Below are positions 8,594-13,726 of a stretch of 13,726 nt of DNA, one piece after another. A model generated the notes under the pieces. That model had not been told where the DNA came from, searched no databases, and saw only the letters and a list, made by a program, of their open reading frames with translations. The DNA comes from JACCQS01 sp050999295. Its GTDB lineage: Bacteria; Actinomycetota; Actinomycetes; Mycobacteriales; Geodermatophilaceae. The position numbers and the translations under genes are program-made. The DNA is taken from the NCBI GenBank assembly GCA_050999295.1, contig JBPCPI010000025.1, forward strand, positions 1-13,726, given 5' to 3'. How positions within the stretch are numbered: the stretch's first letter is position 1; every line of letters begins with the position of its first letter.

Positions 8594-8610
8594 CGTGACC
8601 GTTATGCGCA
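8594..8610. repeat. Palindromic repeat, copy B (left half)
   Basis: CGTGACCGTTATGCGCA, identical over 17 bases to 8553-8569 and 41 bp downstream of it. The right arm is missing, so this is a half site. Confidence 0.6.
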
Positions 8611-8988
8611 TCCTGCTTATCCGGTTTACTCCGCTGGGCATGATCATGAGCTCCGTTGGTTGAGTGCGGCTGCCCCCTCGTCCGCCGTGATCACGGACTC
8701 GGCCGTCAGATCGGGACGACGTGCGGAGCCGCGGACTCCTGCACCGTGTTGGGCTCTACGGCGCCGGTCACCGTTTCCGACCCACAGACAGCGAGGCCGA
8801 GAAGCGGCAAAGCGGGGGTCTGGTCCTGCTGTGCGGCGAAAGGGGACGCGGGTGCGCTGGTTACTGTGCGAGAACCTGCAGGAATCGAGGCGAAACTGCA
8901 TGAATTGGCACATCGCTCGCGTGGCCGCCTGACCCAGCCCGATTCGTCGCATCGTCTTCGTGCGTCAGCGGAGCAAACCGGATACGCA

Positions 8989-9002
8989 TGCGCAGAACGG
9001 TC
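8989..9002. repeat. Palindromic repeat, copy D (right half)
   Basis: TGCGCAGAACGGTC matches the right half of copy A (8564-8577) at 13 of 14 positions. The left side has diverged. It lies 20 bp before the perfect copy at 9022. Confidence 0.45.
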
Positions 9003-9021
9003 AGAATCGCGGCTCGATTTT

Positions 9022-9043
9022 CGCGGTTATGCGCATAACCGCG
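9022..9043. repeat. Perfect 22-bp palindrome, copy C
   Basis: Two 11-nt arms, CGCGGTTATGC and GCATAACCGCG, meet without a spacer. The core TTATGCGCAT is shared with copies A and B. It lies 29 nt beyond the stop codon of the small minus-strand gene that ends at 9073. It has no T-tract on either downstream side (GAACAAG on +, AAAATCG on -), so it is not a standard intrinsic terminator. Confidence 0.65.
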
Positions 9044-9072
9044 GAACAAGAAGCGGATGGGGGCGCGACAGG

Positions 9073-9321
9073 CTAGGACGCGTCCGGGTCGCCTTCCCAT
9101 GCGCGAACGAAGTTCCGTACGGCCAGCCGAGCCAGCTCGCGACGACTGCCCGGCTGCTCGGTGTAGGACAGCGCCTGCGCCGCTAGCTCGAGTTGCTGCT
9201 GCTCGTTCAGTCGATCCAACATTCGTTCGACGAGCTGGTCCTCGGTGGCCCGAATGAACTCTCTGCGGACGACGGCGTACTGGATCGCCAGTTCCTCGGT
9301 GAGGTCATCCACGTTCGTCAC
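9073..9321 (-). CDS. Small hypothetical helical protein
   Basis: An 82-residue protein I do not recognise. It is soluble-looking, charged and almost wholly helix-forming (TEELAIQYAVVRREFIRA, then LVERMLDRLNEQQQLELAAQ, then RRELARLAVRNFVRAWEGD), with no Cys, signal peptide or membrane segment. The pattern suggests two or three helices that might dimerise. The start is a GTG at 9319-9321; a second GTG three codons later is possible, and neither has a strong ribosome site (GGGAG lies about 18 nt upstream). It begins 34 nt after the stop of the lipoprotein gene on the same strand, so the two are probably cotranscribed. The codon-position pattern favours a real gene over the other frames here. Confidence 0.62.
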   Translation of the reverse strand: MTNVDDLTEELAIQYAVVRREFIRATEDQLVERMLDRLNEQQQLELAAQALSYTEQPGSRRELARLAVRNFVRAWEGDPDAS

Positions 9322-9355
9322 CGGGACCGATCCGGAGCGCTCCCGGGACCTGGTC

Positions 9356-9973
9356 CTAGCCGGCTTCCTCGGTATGGAAGTCGTAGCCCTCTTCGCGGTC
9401 GATCTCCCTGGTCGGGGCGGCCACCGGTATCTCGACGGTGACCTCGCCGGCCTGCTCGAAGACGAAGGTGACCAGGAAGACCTCGGCGACCGAGATCTCC
9501 TCGGTCAGGTCGGTCAGCTCGATAGTGGGAGATTCGCTCGTGCCGAACTGCAGGATCCCCTGGGCCGGGACCACCGCCTCGACACCGCCCGTCGCCGGCT
9601 CGTCGCCACTCGGCGTCGCAGTCGCAGTCGGCGTCGCAGTCGGAGTCGGAGTCGCGGTCGGGTCGCCGGCGGGGAGGGTCGCGGACTCGAAGAACTCTCC
9701 GGTGACCTCGATCAGGGCGTCCTCGCTCAGCCCCTGGTTGGTCACGACGAGGGCCAACTCGGCCGTGCTTCCCTCGGCGTAGGTACCGCCGGAGGGGTAG
9801 AGGATGCGGATGTCACGCAGCGCGAGATCGCCGACGTCGGCCGAGGCGCCTTGAACAGTGGGGACCTGGGTCGAAGTCTGCGTCACCTGACCGGCGCTAC
9901 ACCCGGTCAACGCGGCGACCGCAGCCAAGGCGAGCGTGCCCAGCACGGGGATCATTCGGGGCAGGCGGGACAC
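9356..9973 (-). CDS. LpqE-like secreted lipoprotein
   Basis: A 205-residue lipoprotein. The signal peptide has a basic start (MSRLPRM), a hydrophobic core (LGTLALAAVAA) and the lipobox LTGC with lipidated Cys25, so it should be anchored on the outer face of the membrane. The mature part begins with a Thr/Gln/Ser-rich tether, then ASADVGDLALRDIRILYP and GSTAELALVVTNQG, a beta-rich pattern seen in mycobacterial LpqE-type proteins that are often annotated as copper-chaperone-like. The His/Met copper ligands of true PCu(A)C proteins are absent (only one His, near the C-terminus), so a copper role is not supported. A Pro/Thr/Ala repeat (105-122) splits the domain. The GTG at 9973 is chosen because GGAGG lies 8 nt upstream (9982-9986). 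The gene is divergent from the DUF427 gene and followed by the small helical protein. Confidence 0.85.
   Translation of the reverse strand: MSRLPRMIPVLGTLALAAVAALTGCSAGQVTQTSTQVPTVQGASADVGDLALRDIRILYPSGGTYAEGSTAELALVVTNQGLSEDALIEVTGEFFESATLPAGDPTATPTPTATPTATATPSGDEPATGGVEAVVPAQGILQFGTSESPTIELTDLTEEISVAEVFLVTFVFEQAGEVTVEIPVAAPTREIDREEGYDFHTEEAG
9614..9662 (-). repeat. Hexamer repeat encoding the Pro/Thr/Ala linker
   Basis: Tandem variants of GTCGCA, GTCGGC and GTCGGA on the + strand encode the PTATPTPTATPTATATP linker on the minus strand. This kind of in-frame repeat can gain or lose six-base units without breaking the gene. Confidence 0.7.
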
Positions 9974-10102
9974 CGTGACGACCTCCGTGGACGGGTTGAC
10001 CGAGGCGAGCAGTGGCCGATCGGGTACGGCTGCGAACCGGCTCAGAGTAGCGGTAGGGCAAACCCACTGGTGCGACGGTGGCACTCGCGGAAGGCTTGCA
10101 CC

Positions 10103-10942
10103 ATGGGAACCCGAATGATGACGGCGATGATGAGCGGCCTCGGCGAGTTGCGCTTCGAGCCGACCCAGAAACGGGTCAGAGCCATGATCGGCGGCAATGC
10201 GGTCGTCGACAGCACCAAGGCGGTCCTGATCTGGGAACCACGTCGCTTCGTTCCGGCCTACGCCGTGCCGATCGAGGACGTGTACGCGGACCTGCGACCG
10301 TCTGCACGGGCGCAAGCAGATGACTCGGCGGATGTGGGTGTCAGGCTCCCAGGGATAGCCGGTCCGCCGATGTTGACTCCTCGCGACGCTTTCCATGTCC
10401 ACACAGCCGAGGGAGAGGCTTTGGACCTGCATACCTCCGGAGCGGTCCGGGAGGCCGTGGCTTTCCGGCTGTCCGACGCGGATCTGACCGGGTACGTGAT
10501 TCTCGATTTCGCGGGCTTCGAGGCGTGGTTCGAGGAGGAGGATCAGATCGTCTCCCATCCGCGGAATCCCTTCACCCGTATCGACCTGCGGCGCAGCTCG
10601 CGCCATGTTCGGATCGAACTCGACGGGACAGTGCTGGCCGAGTCGGCTCGGCCATTGCTCGTCTTCGAGACCGGGCTTCCGCTGCGCTACTACCTACCTC
10701 GGGAAGATGTGCGAGTCACCCTGCGTCCCACGGCGACTCGGTCGACCTGCGCGTACAAAGGTGAGGCCAGCTACTTCTCTGCCGAAGTCGGGCGGGGGCT
10801 CGTCGAGGATGTGGCGTGGACCTATGAGGCTCCGCTGCGGGATATGGCTGAACTAGTCGGCCTGGTCTGCTTCTTCGATGAGAGGACCGAACTCATCCTG
10901 GACGGGGTGGGGCGGGAGCGTCCGGTGACACCCTGGTCCTGA
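10103..10942 (+). CDS. DUF427 domain protein (two tandem domains)
   Basis: A 279-residue protein with two DUF427 domains, a small beta-barrel-like domain common in actinobacteria whose function is unknown. Domain 1 is around residues 22-130, with VRAMIGGNAVVDSTKAVLIWEP and the PAYAVPIEDV block. Domain 2 is around 167-275, with VRIELDGTVLAESARPLLVFE, LRYYLPREDV, the STCAYKGEASYFS motif and DVAWTYEAPL. The KGEA(S)Y(F/W) and YYxPxxDV blocks are typical of DUF427. Domain 1 lacks an obvious copy of the CxYKG block, so it looks degenerate. The ATG at 10103 is chosen because GGAAGG lies 8 nt upstream (10089-10094); further ATGs at 10115-10130 are possible. It shares a 129-nt divergent region with the lipoprotein gene and converges on amn across 22 nt. 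Confidence 0.88.
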   Translation: MGTRMMTAMMSGLGELRFEPTQKRVRAMIGGNAVVDSTKAVLIWEPRRFVPAYAVPIEDVYADLRPSARAQADDSADVGVRLPGIAGPPMLTPRDAFHVHTAEGEALDLHTSGAVREAVAFRLSDADLTGYVILDFAGFEAWFEEEDQIVSHPRNPFTRIDLRRSSRHVRIELDGTVLAESARPLLVFETGLPLRYYLPREDVRVTLRPTATRSTCAYKGEASYFSAEVGRGLVEDVAWTYEAPLRDMAELVGLVCFFDERTELILDGVGRERPVTPWS

Positions 10943-10948
10943 GTCCGT

Positions 10949-10970
10949 GGCCGAGCCGTGCGGCTCAGCC
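10949..10970. terminator. Hairpin between two converging genes
   Basis: GAGCC and GGCTC (10953-10957 and 10962-10966) pair around the loop GTGC. One mismatch and then GGC/GCC extend the stem. It sits in the 22-nt gap where the DUF427 gene and amn converge and overlaps the amn stop codon. It could end transcription in both directions, but there is no T-tract on either side. Confidence 0.4.
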
Positions 10971-12143
10971 GGTGCCATCGACGCCGAAGAGCGGCTCGTC
11001 GGGGGCCCGCAGGTCCTGGCTGGGCAGGCCGTCGGGGTGTTCTGCCCGTACCCGATCAAGACAGGTCAGCGCGATCGCCAGGTGCTCGCGCTTGCTCGTC
11101 TCGTAGAAACTCTGCGCGCCGGCAGACAGCTTCGGTGAGGCATGCAGCGGCTTGTCGGAGACGCACAGCAGGGTCGCGTTGGGGATCCGGTACCGAAAGC
11201 CGTTGGCGGCGATGGTCGCCGACTCCATGTCAACGGCAACACATCTCGCCGTACGGATGTCGTTGAGTGCGATCCGCTGGTTGAACTCCCAGTTGCGATT
11301 GTCCGTCGTATAGACCACGCCGGTCCGGTATCGGGTGTCGCGCTCCTCCAGGGCATGCAGCAAGAAGGCGTTCAGCCGGTGGTTGGGGATGACCGGCACG
11401 GTGGTCGGCAGGACGTCGTCCAGGACATGGTCGGCGCGCAGGTAGGAGGTGGCCAGCACGAAGTCGCCCAGCTGCTGATGATTTCGCAGCCCCCCGCAGT
11501 GGCCGATCATCATCATCGTGTCCGGGCGCAGGACCGCGAGATGGTCGGTGAGGGTCTTCGCATTCGACGGCCCGACGCCGATGTTGACCAGGCTGACCCC
11601 GTCACCGGCCGGGGTTCGGCAGTGCCAGGCCGGCATCTGGACGCCGGCCCGCACCGGTCCCTCGGCGTCGGGGAACCGCTCTCGGAACGCCTCGATGTGG
11701 ATGGCGTAGTTGGTGAAGATCACGTGCCGCTCGAACGATTCCGCCGGCGTACCGCAGTAGTGCGCCAGCCGGTCGAGTGACAGCGCCATCCGTTCCGGCC
11801 CGAACAGGAACAGCTTCTTGGCCCGCAGGTCGAAGCGGTCCTCCTCGAGTGCGGTGAAGAAACCTGGGTCGGAGAAGCCCAGCGACTCGCGGGATGGCCG
11901 TACGGTCACCACCGCGCCACGCGACAGCAACGCGGTCAGCTCGCGGGCCAGGTACCGGCGTACGGCAACCGGGCGGGCGAACTCACCGGTGATCCTCGGG
12001 TTGTGCTCCGACCAGGGGCGTACCACGTCCACGGCCGGATACCAGCCGTCGGCGTCGATCCCGATCAGCGCGTCCAGGAGTTCATCGACGGCGGCCTGCA
12101 GCGTTTCGGGCTCCCGAGTGGCCCCGTCGATCGTCACCTTCAT
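10965..12143 (-). CDS. amn: AMP nucleosidase
   Basis: A 392-residue enzyme that splits AMP into adenine and ribose 5-phosphate, controlling the adenylate pool. It matches E. coli Amn in block order: the N-terminal regulatory domain with RRYLARELTALL, RLAHYCGTP and FTNYAIHIEAF, then QMPAWH, LVNIGVGPSNAKT (185-197), MIGHCGGLR (212-220), the catalytic and ribose-binding VDMESATIAANG (304-315) and SDKPLH (329-334), and the tail DLRAPDEPLF. The catalytic domain belongs to the nucleoside phosphorylase/MTAN fold. It is about 90 residues shorter than E. coli Amn (484), mostly in the N-terminal domain. The ATG at 12143 has no ribosome site but has TAGGAT 7 nt ahead, fitting a leaderless transcript. 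An IS110 element starts less than 100 bp upstream of its promoter. Confidence 0.95.
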   Translation of the reverse strand: MKVTIDGATREPETLQAAVDELLDALIGIDADGWYPAVDVVRPWSEHNPRITGEFARPVAVRRYLARELTALLSRGAVVTVRPSRESLGFSDPGFFTALEEDRFDLRAKKLFLFGPERMALSLDRLAHYCGTPAESFERHVIFTNYAIHIEAFRERFPDAEGPVRAGVQMPAWHCRTPAGDGVSLVNIGVGPSNAKTLTDHLAVLRPDTMMMIGHCGGLRNHQQLGDFVLATSYLRADHVLDDVLPTTVPVIPNHRLNAFLLHALEERDTRYRTGVVYTTDNRNWEFNQRIALNDIRTARCVAVDMESATIAANGFRYRIPNATLLCVSDKPLHASPKLSAGAQSFYETSKREHLAIALTCLDRVRAEHPDGLPSQDLRAPDEPLFGVDGTG

Positions 12144-12150
12144 TACAGCG

Positions 12151-12156
12151 ATCCTA
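12151..12156 (-). promoter_or_regulatory. Putative -10 element for amn (leaderless)
   Basis: The minus strand reads TAGGAT, a good TAnnAT match, 7 nt before the ATG, so RNA would begin at or beside the start codon. A convincing -35 is not seen at 17-18 nt spacing. The proposed left end of the IS element is about 55 bp further upstream, so the promoter itself is intact. Confidence 0.45.
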
Positions 12157-12211
12157 GGAACCCGGCCACATGCCAGTCCGCGAGGCTGTGTCAGGGCTGA
12201 CGACAAGATCT

Positions 12212-13473
12212 GTGAGTGTTGATTAGGCGCTCCTGGGTGGGGTGCTGCCAGGCTCGGTGCTGGTGATCCGGTGTGACTCTTTCAAGATCTGGCCGTTTCG
12301 GCGTGCCTTTCTCACGACCTGTCCGCCGGGTTGCCGGCACCGGCCCGGTCCACCAAGTTGGCCTGATCAGAAGCCTGTCCGCCCGTGGGCGTGACCCGTC
12401 ACAGATGTGCCGCTCGGTGTTCCCATCCAGGCCGGTGCCGACGTTGACCCGCGCCCAGAAGAGAGGACCAGGCCAGTGCCTATGTTGGCAGAACTTGTCG
12501 ATGCCGTCGTCGGTGTCGACACGCACCGCGACACTCATCAGGCTGAGATCGCGACCGCGGCCGGGACACCGATCGCGACGATCACCGTCGGAAACCACAG
12601 CGCCGGCTACGCCGAGCTGCTCGGCTGGATCTTCGAGCATGCGCCGGGCCCGGGGTTGGTGGTGGCGATCGAGGGGACCCGCAGCTACGGGGTCGGCCTG
12701 GCCCGGGCAGTCACCGCCGCCGGGTTGACCGTGGTCGAGGCCGAGCAGCCCCAGCGCAAGCAGCGCCGCGGCAAAGGCAAGTCTGACCCGATCGACGCGC
12801 ACCTGGCGGTGCTTGGCGTTCTGCGCCAAGACGCCGGGCGGCTCCCCACTCCCCGCGCCGACGGGGACCGGGAGGCGCTGCGGATCCTGCTCGGCGCCCG
12901 GGCGGAGCTGACCGTGGCCAACACCGCCCAGACCAACCGGCTGCGCGCGTTGCTGCTCGGCGGTGACGACACCGACCGGGACACCGCCCGTCAGCGGCTG
13001 CCCGAGGCCGTCCTGGGCCGGCTGGCCCGGCGCCGCCCACCAGCCCAGGCCAGCCGCGAACAGGCCATCCGACAGGCCGAAATCCGCCGCCTAGCCCTGG
13101 CCCTGCGCGAGGCCCGGGCCGCGCTCAAGGCCAACCGCAGCCAACTGCAAGCCATCATCGACGACCTCGCCCCCGGCCTGACCGACCGGCCCGGGATCGG
13201 ACCGGTCAGCGCCGCCCAAGCCCTGGTCAGCTACTCCCACCCCGGACGGTGCCGACACGAAGCAGCCTTCGCCGCCCTAGCCGGGACCAACCCGCTACCG
13301 GCCAGCAGCGGCCAAACCATCCGACACCGGCTCAACCGCGGCGGCGACCGCGACCTCAACGCGGCCATCCACATCATCGCCGTCACCCGGATCCGGTACT
13401 GCCCACGCACCCGCGCCTACCTCGAGCGGCGCACCGCCGAAGGTAAAACCCCCCGAGAGATCCGCCGCTGCCT
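12212..13473 (+). mobile_element. IS110-family insertion sequence (element 1), 3' end interrupted
   Basis: The element comprises a non-coding left end of about 265 nt with the bridge-RNA-like fold and an IS110-family transposase. IS110 elements lack terminal inverted repeats, so the left end is placed from the guide logic: CAAGATCT at 12204-12211 ends in the CT dinucleotide used as core by IS621, and GTGAG follows. The right end is not in the window because a second IS110-type element interrupts the last part of the transposase gene near 13472. The exact boundaries are inferred; the family assignment is firm. Confidence 0.72.
12232..12439 (+). ncRNA. Putative IS110 bridge RNA of element 1
   Basis: Three structures follow one another. 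(1) A 5' hairpin, CCTGG/CCAGG (12232-12236 and 12248-12252). (2) A 12-pair stem, GGTGATCCGGTG (12262-12273) with CGCCGGGTTGCC (12324-12335), including four G-U pairs. It encloses an internal loop capped by GCCG-TTT-CGGC (12292-12302), and the 5' side of the loop is CAAGATCTG (12283-12291), an exact repeat of 12204-12212 at the left junction. (3) A perfect 10-bp stem, GGCACCGGCC (12336-12345) with GGCCGGTGCC (12430-12439), capped by CGCC-CGTG-GGCG (12380-12391). The 3' side of this second loop has TCACAGAT (12399-12406), the reverse complement of 12208-12215. This is the order known for IS621 bridge RNA: hairpin, target-binding loop, donor-binding loop. Transcription and function are inferred. 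Confidence 0.7.
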
Positions 13474-13483
13474 CATTGGATGA
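12476..13483 (+). CDS. IS110-family transposase, C-terminally truncated
   Basis: A 335-residue IS110-family recombinase. The N-terminal RuvC-like DEDD domain has Asp15 in GVDTHRDTH, Glu66 in AIEGTRSYG, and Asp104 and Asp107 in GKSDPIDAHL. A helical middle region leads to the C-terminal Transposase_20 domain: DRPGIGPVSAAQAL, the segment FAALAGTNPLPASSGQ carrying the probable catalytic Ser (277 or 278), then HRLNRGGDRDLNAAIH and the Arg-rich tail. Relatives continue after REIRRCL with a Lys/Arg-rich helix of roughly 20 or more residues. Here the frame instead runs into LIG and a TGA, where unrelated sequence starts, so the protein lacks its last helix. The GTG at 12476 has GAGAGG about 9 nt upstream. 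The DEDD residues and the serine are intact, but the activity of the truncated form is doubtful. Confidence 0.88.
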   Translation: MPMLAELVDAVVGVDTHRDTHQAEIATAAGTPIATITVGNHSAGYAELLGWIFEHAPGPGLVVAIEGTRSYGVGLARAVTAAGLTVVEAEQPQRKQRRGKGKSDPIDAHLAVLGVLRQDAGRLPTPRADGDREALRILLGARAELTVANTAQTNRLRALLLGGDDTDRDTARQRLPEAVLGRLARRRPPAQASREQAIRQAEIRRLALALREARAALKANRSQLQAIIDDLAPGLTDRPGIGPVSAAQALVSYSHPGRCRHEAAFAALAGTNPLPASSGQTIRHRLNRGGDRDLNAAIHIIAVTRIRYCPRTRAYLERRTAEGKTPREIRRCLIG

Positions 13484-13499
13484 GTATGGGGACGCAGGT

Positions 13500-13663
13500 C
13501 AGGTTGGCCTGTTCGTCGGGAACGACGAGGGATGGCCTCGATGTCTCGCCACTCGATGGCCCGTTTGAGCTGGTCGCCCTCGTCGTTGCCGGGAGGCAAG
13601 ATCGGCGCGAGAGAGCAGCCCCGCTGAGGGCCGAACAATGAGGAACCGACGGTCGACCCGGTA
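13500..13663 (+). ncRNA. Putative IS110 bridge RNA of element 2
   Basis: Three structures mirror element 1. A 5' hairpin CAGG-TTGG-CCTG is at 13500-13511. A perfect 11-bp stem pairs AACGACGAGGG (13521-13531) with CCCTCGTCGTT (13577-13587), enclosing an inner hairpin GGCCTCGA/TCGATGGCC with one bulge. A third stem, TGCCGGG (13587-13593) with CCCGGTA (13657-13663), is capped by CAGC-CCC-GCTG (13616-13626). The 3' side of the third structure has CAATGAGG (13636-13643), the exact reverse complement of CCTCATTG at the element's left boundary (13471-13478). A match of the first loop to the left target is weak (GCCTC only). Expression is inferred. Confidence 0.55.
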
Positions 13664-13696
13664 CCAGCGGCGATGTTCGACCTGGGAGGTCAACAG

Positions 13697-13726
13697 ATGT
13701 TCTGCGGATGGGATTGGGGATCAACG
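13697..13726 (+). CDS. IS110-family transposase, N-terminal fragment (runs off the window)
   Basis: Only ten codons are present, MFCGWDWGST. The pattern GWDW(A/G)S at the extreme N-terminus matches many actinobacterial IS110 transposases, where the Asp is the first residue of the DEDD catalytic set. GGGAGG (13684-13689) lies 7 nt before the ATG, a strong ribosome site. The sequence differs from the element 1 transposase (GVDTHRDTH at the same place), so it is a different IS110 subfamily. The rest lies outside the window. Confidence 0.65.
   Translation, partial: MFCGWDWGST

Larger units (their letters stand above)
8334..9072. other. 739-nt gene-poor region with palindromes and a possible gene remnant
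   Basis: No convincing complete gene on either strand. Open frames here lack protein-like composition apart from a possible transporter remnant at 8384-8557. Base composition is visibly less GC-rich than in the flanking genes in several places (for example around 8590-8660 and 8880-9050). The region holds several related palindromes around TTATGCGCA, described separately, and a small palindrome CATGATCATG at 8639-8648. It could be a decayed locus or a large intergenic region with regulatory or repeat elements. Confidence 0.55.
13474..13726 (+). mobile_element. Second IS110-family element (element 2), partial, nested in element 1
   Basis: Similarity to the IS110 transposase tail stops near 13473 and a 220-nt non-coding stretch begins. 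It ends in a strong ribosome site and the start of a different IS110-type transposase. This order (non-coding left end, then transposase) is the usual IS110-group layout. The element is in the same orientation as element 1. Its right end and the rest of the element 1 transposase gene should lie beyond the window. Confidence 0.65.

Noticed and set aside
8582..8952. Small genes on either strand in the gap
   Set aside because: The open frames overlap each other, lack ribosome sites and show no protein-like composition.
9022..9043. Intrinsic terminator for the small minus-strand gene
   Set aside because: The palindrome is perfect, but neither strand has a T-tract after it. It also shares its core with repeats that do not follow a gene end.
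9614..9662. CRISPR-like or non-coding tandem repeat
   Set aside because: The units are 6 bases, in frame, and encode a Pro/Thr/Ala linker; there are no spacers.
9356..9973. PCu(A)C copper chaperone
   Set aside because: The required His and Met ligands are missing; only the general beta-rich lipoprotein pattern fits.
13484..13696. A minus-strand gene in the leader of element 2
   Set aside because: The frames there are Arg/Pro/Ser-rich with no domain. The stretch is better explained as the structured non-coding left end of an IS110 element.

Overview
The window is high-GC, dense DNA typical of an actinomycete. Supporting signs are GTG starts, several genes with an extended -10 hexamer directly ahead of the start codon (leaderless style), a DUF664-type DinB protein, an OtsA/OtsB trehalose pathway, and an alpha-methylacyl-CoA racemase closely resembling mycobacterial Mcr. 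I cannot name the genus. No rRNA, tRNA or CRISPR array was seen.

Layout. 1-1247 (+): a stand-alone AAA ATPase with a C-terminal winged helix. It converges on a half-size ABC exporter (1258-3141, -) with a perfect palindrome just upstream. Then, all on the minus strand: a P-loop-less 'uridine kinase-like' protein, a DinB/DUF664 protein, and the otsA-otsB pair for trehalose synthesis. Divergent from otsA is a racemase of the CaiB/BaiF fold (7185-8333, +). A gene-poor stretch follows (8334-9072) with a small family of palindromes around TTATGCGCA and a possible transporter remnant. Next come a small helical protein and an LpqE-like lipoprotein (both -), a divergent two-domain DUF427 protein (+), and AMP nucleosidase (-).

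The right end (about 12204-13726) is mobile DNA. An IS110-family element lies beside amn. A second, different IS110-family element appears to have inserted into the 3' end of the first element's transposase gene, in the same orientation. The non-coding left end of each can be folded by eye into the three-part layout of an IS110 bridge RNA: a 5' hairpin followed by two adjacent hairpin-capped internal loops. In each case, 8 nt on the 3' side of the second loop are the exact reverse complement of the sequence spanning the proposed CT core at that element's own left boundary. In the first element, the first loop also repeats CAAGATCTG from its left junction. This is the most interesting part of the window.

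The core genes look like ordinary, largely independent housekeeping or accessory functions; only otsA-otsB and perhaps the lipoprotein plus small-protein pair look like operons. Fold and promoter statements come from reading the sequence by eye; no folding or database search was run.
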